Shown one piece after another: positions 42,101 through 50,507 of a stretch of 64,000 nucleotides of DNA. This stretch comes from Desulfonema magnum (GTDB lineage: Bacteria > Desulfobacterota > Desulfobacteria > Desulfobacterales > 4be13). A program made the translations under genes and the position numbers. How positions within the stretch are numbered: the first letter of the stretch is position 1; each line of letters starts with the position of its first letter. The notes under the pieces were generated by a model. The model searched no databases and had not been told where the DNA came from. It saw only the letters and a program-made list of their open reading frames with translations. The stretch covers positions 7,425,001 through 7,489,000 of the forward strand of contig NZ_CP061800.1 of the NCBI RefSeq assembly GCF_017377395.1, given 5' to 3'.

Positions 42101-44596
42101 CTGGCCATGATCCACTTTAACATCGCCCACCGGGTTGATCGTGCCGTTCTCTCCGGATGTCGCTTTTATCGTATATTGTTTACCGCTCTTAAAGGTTGCG
42201 AGCAGTGTGTGATCTCCGCCCTCAGCAAAAACATATGTTCTTCCTGTGAGTTCCACAGCCTCGCCATCAACCAGAACCTCATCCACGATATAATCAGGAT
42301 CAGGAATTATAGTGGCTGTCCGGATGTCATTCGCTACTGTGACAGTTACAATTCCGTTAGGTCCGTTTTCCCCTCTTATCGGAGATGTTTCAAAGGTTGC
42401 ACATATACTGCATCCGTCATCAACGTCGCCAGTGTCATCAGGACAGGAACCAGGCCACCAACACTCGTCTATGGCTGCCGACGCTGACTTTGCACTTCTG
42501 CTGCCAGATTCAAAACACTCGGCCGGAAAAGAAGCATATTCGGCAACAGATCCTACTGACACACCGTTTACCTGAACATCCTTTACTTCATACCCCTCAG
42601 CGGAATCTATTATCGCTTTTTTATCCTGGATAATAATTGTTCCGTTCTCAAGGGTGTCGCAAACCAATATTCCCATGGACTTGAATACAGCAAGAATTCG
42701 ATGATCAGCGTTAACATTTGTGAAAGTATAGGTGTTATCAACAACATCTGCCATAACGGAAACACCATCTACCAGCACATCATCCAAGCCATATCCTTCT
42801 TCATTAGGCATCATGGTAAATGTCTGACTCATTCCCTGTTCCACATAGATAATGTAGTCCGGGGAAATGGTCCCATTACCTTCTGCCATAGCTTCTATGG
42901 TGAAACCGGTGACCGGCGGTTCTTCCACATACTTCTTAATCGTGAGAGGATCAGGAATAAATGGGTCTTTTTCGATTCCGCCTTCAGCGCGTCCGTACAC
43001 CACTTCTGCCGGAATGGTTATTGTCCCATCTGCGTCTGCGGGAACATTCAACGTATAGGTGAAATCAATGGGGCTGGCAGGTGTGTCAATCCAATACATC
43101 TTCAAAGTGTTGCCAACCAGTTCTTCACTCTCCGGCTTATTGTCTCCTCCGATGGAATACCCTTCGGTCCAGCCATTGGGTAATGTCGCCTCAAATCCGA
43201 GGGAATTCAGAGTTCCGGTGTATTTGATCTGATTTGTAACTGTCAGGGTTTCCCCTGGTTTATAATCGTCAGCGCTATGGGTTGCGGTCAGTGTTTCACC
43301 CGCGGCAGCATTGATTGTAAGCGGAGCCACATCCATGGTCTGAGGTGCGGGATCGCCGACCCGTGCATAGATCAGTTTGGCGTCAACAACTTTTTGGCCC
43401 TCTTCGCCTGCGGGAACATTCACCGTATACGCGAAATTGATGGGGCTGGCAGGGATGTCGGCCCAGGCAAAATTCACCTTATTGCCATCCTGCTTTGCAG
43501 TAATGGGAGTGCCGTCTTTTCGATCAACTGAAACATATGTCCAGTTTTCAGGAAGGGTAACTTCCAGACCCAGGGTTGTCAACGGGCCGGTATATACAAT
43601 CTGAGGTTCGATCACCAGCTTGCTGCCTGCGAGATAATCCCCCGAAGTCTGGCTCGCACTCAGCGTTATGGTCCCTTCGTTCACAGTAAGATCGTCTGCC
43701 TGTGCAGACTTCATTTCTTCGTCTTTGAACAGATATGACGCCGTGGCAGAAATTGTCTGCACACCCGCCATTGCATTGGGAATCACTCTGTAGGTGAAAT
43801 CAATGGGAGTGGCGGGAATATCTGCCCAGACCAGTTCCAACTCATTACCGGTCTGTTTTGCGTTGGCAGGCGCATCATCTCCGTTTATTGAATCTTCAGA
43901 ATAAGTCCAGCCTGCCGGCAGTGCGATCTTAACCCCCAGCGCGTCTAACTGGCCGTCACTATACTCTATCTTACCTGCAAGGGTCAGTTCGCCGCCAGCC
44001 ACATAACCTGTGTCCGGAGGAAGCTGGCTTATGGACAGCATACCTTCAACCGGAGGTTCACCGGATGCCTGGATTGAAAGAAGTTCCGGGGTTACGGAAA
44101 TTTTTACCGGATTACTCGTTCCTCCGGTCGCGGGATCAGTATTTCCTGTAGCACGCGCATATGTCACACTGGCTGAAATATTCTGGTCATCCGCTATTCC
44201 TTTGGGAGTTACCGTATAGGAAAGTGCAACCGGGCTGGTAGGGATTTCAATCCATCCAAAATCCAAGTCTCCGGTATCACCAGCTTTTGGTTTCACAAAA
44301 GGATCATTTCCACTGGCTTCCACAAATGAAACAAATTCCCATCCGTCGGGCAATGTAGCCTTAATTCCCAACATGGAAACTTCGCCGGTGTATTCTACCG
44401 TGGTTGTAACTGTCAAATTTTCTCCGATAGTGTATTCAGCACTATCTGTGATGTGCGTCGCGGTCAGCGTATCCTGAGCATTCGCACAGGGCACCTGAAA
44501 AATTCCCCCCGCCAACGCCATAACGATTGCAAGCGCAAACGCCATGCTCATCACGCGAATAAAGCTTTTCTTAGAAGAATCCAGAAAAGGCCGCAT
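39110..44596 (-). CDS. Giant secreted beta-sandwich / InlB-like B-repeat protein with Cys-type C-terminal sorting signal
   Basis: 1,828 residues. Signal peptide to about residue 40 (ANA before QDTLTATH). Four beta-sandwich repeats of about 115 residues (40-535) follow, each with TVEYTG..LG..ATLP.GW and DFGWIEIPTSPV..SYTV. Then about fifteen B-repeats (TITATAGENGTI.PSG...TF.P..GY.VD.V.VNG) run to about 1785. Two repeats carry Cys-rich insertions with C-W-W-P-G-[SA]-C (about 705-730 and 1010-1070). The C-terminus DDNCFITTAANGS, hydrophobic stretch, RRNM is a tripartite anchor of the Cys-containing CTERM kind. ATG at 44596 has GAGGAG. Probable surface adhesin or scaffold; likely T2SS cargo (inference). 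Confidence 0.88.
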   Translation of the reverse strand: MRPFLDSSKKSFIRVMSMAFALAIVMALAGGIFQVPCANAQDTLTATHITDSAEYTIGENLTVTTTVEYTGEVSMLGIKATLPDGWEFVSFVEASGNDPFVKPKAGDTGDLDFGWIEIPTSPVALSYTVTPKGIADDQNISASVTYARATGNTDPATGGTSNPVKISVTPELLSIQASGEPPVEGMLSISQLPPDTGYVAGGELTLAGKIEYSDGQLDALGVKIALPAGWTYSEDSINGDDAPANAKQTGNELELVWADIPATPIDFTYRVIPNAMAGVQTISATASYLFKDEEMKSAQADDLTVNEGTITLSASQTSGDYLAGSKLVIEPQIVYTGPLTTLGLEVTLPENWTYVSVDRKDGTPITAKQDGNKVNFAWADIPASPINFAYTVNVPAGEEGQKVVDAKLIYARVGDPAPQTMDVAPLTINAAAGETLTATHSADDYKPGETLTVTNQIKYTGTLNSLGFEATLPNGWTEGYSIGGDNKPESEELVGNTLKMYWIDTPASPIDFTYTLNVPADADGTITIPAEVVYGRAEGGIEKDPFIPDPLTIKKYVEEPPVTGFTIEAMAEGNGTISPDYIIYVEQGMSQTFTMMPNEEGYGLDDVLVDGVSVMADVVDNTYTFTNVNADHRILAVFKSMGILVCDTLENGTIIIQDKKAIIDSAEGYEVKDVQVNGVSVGSVAEYASFPAECFESGSRSAKSASAAIDECWWPGSCPDDTGDVDDGCSICATFETSPIRGENGPNGIVTVTVANDIRTATIIPDPDYIVDEVLVDGEAVELTGRTYVFAEGGDHTLLATFKSGKQYTIKATSGENGTINPVGDVKVDHGQNQLFEMVPDGEYTVAEVKVNGESKGALTKYEFENVTADGEIHVTFKPLTNIHTITATAETGGTIEPSGTVSVAIGGTLTFAIKADNGYILKDVTVNGDSKGPQASYTFENVTENYEIVAVFEKVGAWEPIDGGRILVRDDLIIIDSHSGYEVGDVMINGKSFGSIATYSLDECFNPGTEARSVAALDPCWWPGACEDISCSSDCCAEEGGLVCSDGVTLCANGDQLSDECADCNACGGVIGCMIYVKFQDSPITVTEEENGIVTVTVAVNEDETLTRTATLIPDPEYVVDVVTVDGEVAELVGNTYTFAEGEIALNATFKLAEPDKYTITATAGENGTIDPSGAVLVDKGANQTFTFIPADEYEVDVVTVNGEVQAEAGTSYTFLNIIKDQTINVTFRPVGLVYTITAAAGENGSISPEGDVDVVAGENQVFTITPDAGYVVDVVTVDGEPLAEAVTTYTFENVTEDGHTIEVTFKEAVQYEIQATSGANGSIWPSGKTLVDEGNSKTFTMSPFDGYLVEDVKVDGVSVGAVSSYTFSDVDADHTIYVTFKQKDQYIITATAFENGTIYPSDDVYVYGGTNQTFTMQADYGYAVDDVEVNGVSQGKITSYTFYGVMQNHNISVTFEPIEPGPEYIITATISGENGSISPSGEILVVADASQTFEMIPDNGYRVADVLVNGVSVGAVMSYTFSSMDADSTISVAFEKILVDTYDIVATSGANGNISPSGYVPVDANGDQTFFMRADDGYAVDEVLVDNVSVGAVADYTFYDVTEAHEISVSFKLIPPETYMITPSFGLNGTIEPSEVQTVNEGDSQQFVIKPADGYAVADVKVDGVSKGAITVYTFTDVVANHTIAATFKPSPEAVTYIVNASVEGNGTIDPSGEVAVYEGLARVFTLTPADGYEIGDVLVDGESVAEDEILPVNDSEGNYIHSTYTLQNVMKDQTISVKFKKKSDDGDDNCFITTAANGSGSSSVLMLMLMTVIGGIASVFLRRNM

Positions 44597-44704
44597 AATT
44601 TTTTCTCCTCTTTTTTTCTTATAAACAATTTGAGACTTTTACAACTCTTCGCCGTCAGGAAATAAACATAAACAAATATTTCTCCCTTGGGCACTCGGAA
44701 AAAG

Positions 44705-44770
44705 ACCGCCTGAGAACGGAACTCCGAACAGGGGTAGAATGAAATGTTTGAAGTTCCGCTCATAGGCGGT
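44705..44770. repeat. Inverted repeat with ACCGCCT ends
   Basis: Arms of 19 bases (ACCGCCTGAGAACGGAACT and AGTTCCGCTCATAGGCGGT) match at 16 positions. GGAACTCCGAAC in the loop is shared with 35224-35236. It lies between the two beta-sandwich genes and may end the message of the upstream one. Confidence 0.65.
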
Positions 44771-44850
44771 TCTGAAGGGTTAATACAGATTTGATCATAA
44801 GAATGAATCATACAAATTCTGATAATGTTTTTATCAGATTTCTACAGATT

Positions 44851-45186
44851 TTACTCTTTCACAATGATTTCACTAATCTCTGCTGAACACCCATCGCCAG
44901 AAACTGTATATGAAAATGTAAAAGGCGAAGCAGGGATGTTTATCCATGCAAAGTCAAGGGTTCCGGCAGCACCGGCTTTCGGTGTGATCTCAGGTGCATT
45001 GTCTCCGTCCACCACGTTCACAAAAGAACAGCCATCCTGCAATGTTATCTTGGCTCCCAGGGCTGTCGCGTTCCCCGCATATTCTATGGTTTGCGTAATC
45101 GTATCATCTGCCAGTGCGGATGATGCAAAAGCACAGGTTACGACCATTGCCAATGCAAAAATAAACGCAGTTTTAAAGTTAGTCAT
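44851..45186 (-). CDS. Secreted single-module beta-sandwich protein
   Basis: 111 residues: signal peptide (MTNFKTAFIFALAMVVTCAFASSALA) followed by one copy of the module repeated four times at the N-terminus of the giant protein (TIEYAGNATALGAKITL, PKAGAAGTLDFAWINIPASPF, FSYTVSGDGC). ATG at 45186 has AAGGAGG; an upstream in-frame start at 45204 would translate the ribosome site. Two Cys (GCSF and GDGC) could form a disulfide. It may be a minor subunit or capping module for the large protein. Family not named. Confidence 0.78.
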   Translation of the reverse strand: MTNFKTAFIFALAMVVTCAFASSALADDTITQTIEYAGNATALGAKITLQDGCSFVNVVDGDNAPEITPKAGAAGTLDFAWINIPASPFTFSYTVSGDGCSAEISEIIVKE

Positions 45187-45321
45187 CTTGTTCCTCCTTA
45201 CCATTTATCCTTACAACATTTATTGAATGCTAGATTTTTGTTCCACTTTATGTCTTTCATACAAAACAACCCCACCTGCAAAAAGATGAGGTTGTTTTAT
45301 GTGAGTTACCGATTTTCAGGA

Positions 45322-47424
45322 TTATTCCATACCCGGGGCAAATCCATCCGGAGTTGTCTCATCCACATGATATCCGTCTTCGGTATTGTAGAACTGAATT
45401 GCCCGAAGCAGTTCGTAAAAATCAATGGTCCAATCCTGGGTGTTCCCCATTTCCGGATCATCGTAATCCGAGCCATGAGGTTTGCAATTATAATCTGTCA
45501 AAGCATCATAACTCACACCCTGCTCATCCGGAGCAAACCCGTCCACACCAGTCTCATCGCAGTGATACCCATCTGCGTTATAAAGCTGGATGACACGAAG
45601 CAGTTCATCAAAAATAATCATGAAGTCATAGTCGTAATCTCCGCCGTTCAATACGATGCGCGCATCTTTATGCTCGAAGGAAGCAACGATTGTATGGGCA
45701 GCATCTATGCTTTCAATAGTGTAAGCGCCATCTGTAAGTTCCACTTCTGCACCATCTACCGTCACCATCTTAACTTCGTAATCTTCATCAGGCGTTACAG
45801 TAAATGTCAGACTATCTCCGTCAGCGACCATAATTTCTCCTGCGGGGTCTATGGTTCCGTTCTTCCCTGCAGAAGCTGTAATGGTGTACATTTTATCAAA
45901 TCTTACATCAAAAGTATGGTCAGTGGCAATTTCATCAAAAGTGTAGCTGAAAGAAGTATTATCTTTTATGTCCTGCTTCTTATCGTCCACTTTCACTTTC
46001 TTGATGTAGTAGCCTTCTTTAGCCGTCACTTTGAGTTTCTGATCTGCGCCGGCAACCACTGTCACCACGCCATCTACGATCTCGTTATCCACGGCTTCCA
46101 CACTTCCGCCGGATTCCTTTATTACCGTAATTTCAAATACACCCGGTTTAAAGGTCACATCTATGGTAGCAGGTCCTTCGAGTGGAGCAAAAGTGTAAAC
46201 AGCAGATTTATCATCATTCAGCACATAGTTTGCACTGCCTGTTACATCAGCACCATCAACCGTGACGGTGTCAATTACATAATTATTGGCTGTGTCAGGT
46301 GTGATGGTATATGCCGGTGTTGAAAGAGCGGAATATAATGTTTCTTCTGCCGGAGAAATCTTTCCGTTTTCGCCAGCCGTTGCCGTCACAGCATATTGTT
46401 TGATCTTAAAAGTTACAGAGATGGTTGAATCCGCTGCGATAGCTGCATAATCGTATGAATATGTGCCGTTTCCGTTGTCTGTCAATGCGGCAGTATCATC
46501 TCCGAGTACTTCAAATGTTTCAACTTCATAATGAGCATCAGGTGTTACTGTATATGTCGGAGTTGCTCCCTCATTATACGTCATTTCACCTGCATCGCTT
46601 ATTGTTCCGTTTTCACCTGCTGATGCTGTCACTGTGTATGTGGGGATCAGTTTAAAAGCTACATCTATAGCTATATTATCCCCTGCTACCAATCCAGTAG
46701 TAAAAGTATATGTGCCGCCAGCGGTTCCGTTGCTAAGTTCTGAAAGCTTATCCTGACCTCCAACCGTAAATATCAGCACTTGGTAGCCAGCAGCCGGAGT
46801 TACCGTATATGTCGGGGTTTGATTCTCCTCGTAAGTGGTTGTACCCTCAGGTTCTATGGTTCCTTCTGGTGCTGATACGGTGGCTGTCACCTTAGGTGCT
46901 CTTGCAATTTCAATATCTCCGCCCGTAATTGTCAGTTCTAAAGGTGTCATCGTATCATCAAGAATACCTTTGCTTGCGTCAGTTTCATCGTAAGTAATGG
47001 CAAATTTATAGGAACCATCGGGAATAGAGGTTGCAGCGTCAAAAGAAAGCTGTACCAGCGTTGTCTCCGCAGCTTCCGGAACCTGTCCGGCACTTCCTGC
47101 CAAAAGGACATGGACTGAACCTGTGCCAGGGGTGATGTTGCCGATCATCCAGGTACTGCCATCCATTGTCTGTCCGCCATTGCACTTAGCAAAAACTTCG
47201 GTGGGATATGTAATGTTAAAATCCGCCCCTCTGAAATTCGGGTGATTCTTTACCACAATATCCACCGTAATCCCCGTTTGTTCCTCTGCAATCGCCGAAT
47301 CCCCCGTCAGATTCTCAATCTCGACATCGGCAGTCGCAGCCAACGCAGAAGATGCTGTTCCGCCGAAGAGAAGCAGCAGTGCCAGCAGAAAACTCACCCA
47401 ATAATTTCCTCTTCTTTTCTCCAT
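45322..47424 (-). CDS. Secreted cohesin-like / B-repeat / dockerin-like protein
   Basis: 700 residues. Signal peptide to about residue 30. A cohesin-like beta-sandwich (31-175; GITVDIVVKNHPNFRGADFNITYP, ETTLVQLSFDAA, LTITGGDIEI) is followed by about five InlB-like B-repeats (178-590). The C-terminus has two copies of a dockerin-like EF-hand/helix unit: FDELLRVIQLYNADGYHCDET-GFAP and FYELLRAIQFYNTEDGYHVDET-GFAP. Such units occur in secreted proteins of deltaproteobacteria. Start ATG at 47424 with GAGGTG. Function inferred as surface assembly or adhesion. Confidence 0.8.
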   Translation of the reverse strand: MEKRRGNYWVSFLLALLLLFGGTASSALAATADVEIENLTGDSAIAEEQTGITVDIVVKNHPNFRGADFNITYPTEVFAKCNGGQTMDGSTWMIGNITPGTGSVHVLLAGSAGQVPEAAETTLVQLSFDAATSIPDGSYKFAITYDETDASKGILDDTMTPLELTITGGDIEIARAPKVTATVSAPEGTIEPEGTTTYEENQTPTYTVTPAAGYQVLIFTVGGQDKLSELSNGTAGGTYTFTTGLVAGDNIAIDVAFKLIPTYTVTASAGENGTISDAGEMTYNEGATPTYTVTPDAHYEVETFEVLGDDTAALTDNGNGTYSYDYAAIAADSTISVTFKIKQYAVTATAGENGKISPAEETLYSALSTPAYTITPDTANNYVIDTVTVDGADVTGSANYVLNDDKSAVYTFAPLEGPATIDVTFKPGVFEITVIKESGGSVEAVDNEIVDGVVTVVAGADQKLKVTAKEGYYIKKVKVDDKKQDIKDNTSFSYTFDEIATDHTFDVRFDKMYTITASAGKNGTIDPAGEIMVADGDSLTFTVTPDEDYEVKMVTVDGAEVELTDGAYTIESIDAAHTIVASFEHKDARIVLNGGDYDYDFMIIFDELLRVIQLYNADGYHCDETGVDGFAPDEQGVSYDALTDYNCKPHGSDYDDPEMGNTQDWTIDFYELLRAIQFYNTEDGYHVDETTPDGFAPGME

Positions 47425-47619
47425 AATTACACCTCAACAAATTAAAAAGTTAAAAGTCAAAAAATTATAACACCTAAACCTTTTATATATGAATTAAGGG
47501 CTGAACTGAGATAAAACGAATGAGTCACACCGAACGACTGTTGAAACGTTTCCGTTCCACATCATCTTTTATAACTCATTGTTTTCATTATCTGCAAAAT
47601 TCAACCCTCAATTTATACA

Positions 47620-48420
47620 TTACATTTTATCAATTATTGCCAACAGGTCAAGAAGGTTAGCGTTTCCATCACCATTCACATCAGCAGCACCCGGACTCGG
47701 ACTACCCATAAGATCAATAACAGCAAGGAGATCAAGAAGGTTAATATTTCCGTCTCCGGTCACATCTTCTGCTGGACCGGTTGAACCAACCGTCACATCT
47801 CCACCCGTAAGAGTAGTCCCTAATGCAGGAAAGACATTCGTAAAATTACCATCAGCATCGGGCATAGCTCCCAGTACGTCAACGGTTGTTCCATTTGTCG
47901 TATTATAGCCAGCACTCTCATTATCCAGTTCCGTAGCAGCTACATCTACAGAAAGCACATCTCCCTCAGCAGCATCCGCTTTTACAACTTTAAACTGTAC
48001 ATTAAAGATTATGCCCTCACTAAGTGCGGTAGCAGAAGCGGCAGCGATCAGCACTTCACCATTTGCATTTGCATCCGCAGCGTCAGTATGCTGATAAAAT
48101 AAATCGCTCGCAGTTGCCTCACCTGCGGTGTACGGATCATCACTAAACCCCGTAGGATCTTTAACTGAAACGTCACCATCTGTAAGCCCGACAAATTCCA
48201 GTTCATCTTTATTAAAAGTCAAAGTAAAAGCCACTCCGCCAACATCAGCAGTTGCGGTAAAAGCTACAGGATAATCAAAAACAGTTCCATCTGCTGGGCC
48301 AGTTGCAGGACCCGTAGTCAGAGTTCCGGTTTGTTCAGCCGCAAACGCTGAACCGGCAAAGACAAAAAGCCCGATTAGCAGTACCATCCAACATGGTGTT
48401 GTTCTTTTAAAATGTTTCAT
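47620..48420 (-). CDS. Secreted cohesin-dockerin protein
   Basis: 266 residues. Signal peptide to about residue 28 (VFAGSAFA). Cohesin-like domain (29-205; VAFTLTFNKDELEFVGLTDGD, LSEGIIFNVQFKVV, TLTGGDVTVG). The C-terminal type I dockerin pair (about 217-266) has two calcium-binding F-hand motifs, DVTGDGNINLLDLLAVIDLM and DVNGDGNANLLDLLAIID. Cohesin and dockerin in one chain would allow head-to-tail chains; no cellulosomal enzyme is visible nearby. ATG at 48420, GAGG upstream. Confidence 0.88.
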   Translation of the reverse strand: MKHFKRTTPCWMVLLIGLFVFAGSAFAAEQTGTLTTGPATGPADGTVFDYPVAFTATADVGGVAFTLTFNKDELEFVGLTDGDVSVKDPTGFSDDPYTAGEATASDLFYQHTDAADANANGEVLIAAASATALSEGIIFNVQFKVVKADAAEGDVLSVDVAATELDNESAGYNTTNGTTVDVLGAMPDADGNFTNVFPALGTTLTGGDVTVGSTGPAEDVTGDGNINLLDLLAVIDLMGSPSPGAADVNGDGNANLLDLLAIIDKM

Positions 48421-48583
48421 TTTCTTTCTACCTCCATACCTAAAATTTATTTAAAAAATTTAACAACGAATTTAAGTTACATTGATTTGGTATTTCACCG
48501 GAAATATTCATATCACAGAGTTCATCCCCGGGTCGGGTTCGGCGATGCGATTCATAACCGATGCGCCCCGCTCATATCATCTG

Positions 48584-48997
48584 CTATCTTTTCAGCAATA
48601 TTCTGAATCCTGCCTGCTCAAAATGATGATCTGTTGTGAACAGTTCAGTAATTCCAATATCTTTTGATACAATCATACTGATACAGTCCACAAGACCCCA
48701 TTCTTTGTCCCTCACCTGTCTGAATTTCCGAAACCCTCTTTCCATAAGTGTCTCATCCGTGCTGACACATCGCCATTTTTTTGAATTTCTGACAGCTTCG
48801 ATCATTTTTACGGCGACAGGTCTCAGACTTACCGCACTGAAGGCATTTCCGAATTCGAGCAGAACTGCGTCCGTTGTCACAAAGTTTCTCCGGGACTGTC
48901 TCAGTTCTTTCCTTATTTTTAAAGCCTGTGAATGAAAGACATCTCTTCTGTTTCCCATGGCAATAAGGGCTGACGTGTCAACAAAAACCAGTTACAT
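48584..48997 (-). pseudogene. PIN-domain toxin with nonsense codon 2
   Basis: RNase of the VapC type. From ATG 48997-48995 the frame reads M-stop-LVFVDTSALIAMGNRRDVF through to a complete PIN domain of about 137 residues. The acidic residues are in place: D7 (FVDTSAL), E (VLLEFGNAF), D (GLVDCISMIV) and D (TTDHHF). The only lesion is TAA at codon 2 (48994-48992). The next ATG (48958) would drop D7 and give an inactive protein. The base that makes the stop also removes the antitoxin stop (see antitoxin). Everything else looks intact, so the event is recent or a sequencing error. Confidence 0.8.
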
Positions 48998-49134
48998 AAG
49001 CGTTTCGGGGTTCCGTACAGATAATGATCGTGATTTTCGGCAAAATCTTCAATACCTGTGTCAACAGCAATTTCCTCAATATCAAGACTGTCCCACGGAT
49101 CATCATGTGCGGACGTTTTTTTTTTCGATTTCAC
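48919..49134 (-). CDS. Antitoxin of the PIN pair, reading through its usual stop
   Basis: Short antitoxin type known to precede PIN toxins: the protein holds DIEEIAVDTGIEDFAENHDHYLYGTPKRL and would normally end there (46 residues). Here TGT replaces the expected TGA and the frame continues for 25 residues in the toxin gene's other frame. GTG at 49134 has GGGAAGG upstream. The core residues are intact, so it could still neutralise related toxins. Confidence 0.75.
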   Translation of the reverse strand: MKSKKKTSAHDDPWDSLDIEEIAVDTGIEDFAENHDHYLYGTPKRLCNWFLLTRQPLLPWETEEMSFIHRL

Positions 49135-49234
49135 AGGATATGCCTTCCCTCACAAAAATTTCTTCTATTTCCGTAATCAGCCGTAAAATCTTTTCATTCG
49201 GAAGTAAGCTGGATACATTTATTGTCAGTTGCAT
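49103..49234 (-). CDS. Small protein upstream of the PIN antitoxin
   Basis: 43 residues, MQLTINVSSLLPNEKILRLITEIEEIFVREGISCEIEKK..., not recognised. Highly charged, helix-prone. It overlaps the antitoxin start by 32 bases and could form a three-gene unit. No strong ribosome site (GGTAAAAAA). Coding is plausible from composition and overlap but not proven. Confidence 0.45.
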   Translation of the reverse strand: MQLTINVSSLLPNEKILRLITEIEEIFVREGISCEIEKKNVRT

Positions 49235-49277
49235 TTTTTTACCGTTTCTTACTTTTTTTACAAGGCATCCCCTGAAA

Positions 49278-49685
49278 TCAGCAGACACCCTGTGGAGGTG
49301 GGGTAAGGGGTTCAAGATCAACCATATAAGAATTGGTATATTCACCGAATCTGACAATCGTCGCGTCCAGAGAATAATAAAAAGGATAGGAAGATTGAAG
49401 TGCCAAAAACAGATTATCAGATGAAACTGTTTTTGACTCTGTCACAGGTTTGATATGTTCTTTCAAACCTGCCACAATATGTAATGCAGAAAGTGTTTTT
49501 TGCATGGTGGTTGTAAATGCCGCAGGCTGCTCAACCGTAAGGGCAACATCCTTTACCAGCAGAATAGCGTCCTGCAAATCTACTCTTCTGTCTCTGCTTG
49601 CATCCTCAGGGCTGAAAAATGGCAGCCCCGACACAACCAGCATACTGATGAGGATCACACTGAAAACGTGTTTGGTCTTTTGCAT
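49278..49685 (-). CDS. Small secreted protein with a single dockerin-like motif
   Basis: 135 residues. Signal peptide (FSVILISMLVVSGLPFF) then PEDASRDRRVDLQDAILLVKDVA, a lone half-dockerin (F-hand-like D.srDrrVdL.DAIL). The rest is not recognised and ends PPPQGVC. ATG at 49685 preceded by ACAGGCGT; ATG at 49700 is also possible. Its motif links it to the dockerin-bearing genes downstream, although the calcium ligands are not all conserved. Confidence 0.65.
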   Translation of the reverse strand: MQKTKHVFSVILISMLVVSGLPFFSPEDASRDRRVDLQDAILLVKDVALTVEQPAAFTTTMQKTLSALHIVAGLKEHIKPVTESKTVSSDNLFLALQSSYPFYYSLDATIVRFGEYTNSYMVDLEPLTPPPQGVC

Positions 49686-50013
49686 ACGCCTGTCAACCAC
49701 CTGTTCTATTGCCCGGCACAGAATTGCATTCTTTCAATGCTGTGATATAATAATACCCAAATCATACAAAAATCTTTCAAAAAAATCAGCCAGCATACGC
49801 ACTTCAGATTCTAAAAATTATACCACTTTGTCTTCAAAATGCAAGAAAAATTTATCCTGTTCTTATTTTTTATGTTCAAGATCATCAGGCGTACCACATC
49901 TCATACACCTTAAAATATAATAATAAATTTAAGGCTGATTTGTTACTAACAAATTATCTCAATGTCAAGAATAAAAAAGCTCGTTGATTTTTTATCTTCA
50001 CAAATTTTTTATT

Positions 50014-50108
50014 TTACCGTGAAAATACATTTTGAAAAGCCGGGTTTTTTTCTGAAAATATTTTTATGACCGGGGGCGAAAAAACCCGGCTTTTTCATGA
50101 GCGTTTAT
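50014..50108. repeat. Long AAGCCGGG hairpin repeat, copy 2
   Basis: GTGAAAATACATTTTGAAAAGCCGGG... to AACCCGGCTTTTTCATGA-GCGTTTA; both cores intact. See copies at 2361 and 54485. Confidence 0.85.
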
Positions 50109-50294
50109 TAAATAATAATCAAAGTAGCAGCTACAGGGATTTTGTATAAGAAGCGGATGATAACAAATGATTTTTTTTCCCTTTCTTATCCCTTTTCCCT
50201 GTACTTTTTTGTGCTCTTTTTATAATCTCCCCACAGGGATTTTGTATAAGAAGCAGATGATAAGGGATTTCCCCAAAAATAAAATACCCGGTGC

Positions 50295-50358
50295 AGGGTG
50301 GGTGGAGCGAAGCGCAACCCACCGCACAAGGTGGGTTGCGCTTCGCTCCACCCACCCT
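50295..50358. repeat. Perfect palindrome GGGTGGGTGGAGCGAAGCG
   Basis: 29-base arms (50295-50323 and 50330-50358) are exact inverse complements around GCACAA. The unit GGTGGGTTGCGCTTCGCTCC resembles a hairpin repeat found in many bacterial genomes. Outer ATACCCGG/CGGGTAT extends the pairing. Confidence 0.9.
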
Positions 50359-50507
50359 ACGTTTTTTGTATCGGGTATATTATTTATTTCGATTTCCCTA
50401 ATAAAGGGATCAACCCCTCTTCATCACAAATTACAAGTGACAAATCACAAATCACAAATCACGTCAATGGGGTAAAAAAAGTATTTACAGGGTGAAAAAA
50501 GCGAATT

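Larger units (their letters stand above)
49701..50507. other. Intergenic repeat region before the PiT operon end
   Basis: About 800 bases without a convincing gene. It holds copy 2 of the long AAGCCGGG hairpin (50014-50108), two direct copies of ACAGGGATTTTGTATAAGAAGC (50133 and 50232), a relative of the 38926 palindrome arm and a perfect 29-base-arm palindrome (50295-50358). A short tandem ACAAATC array lies near 50430-50462. Confidence 0.75.
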
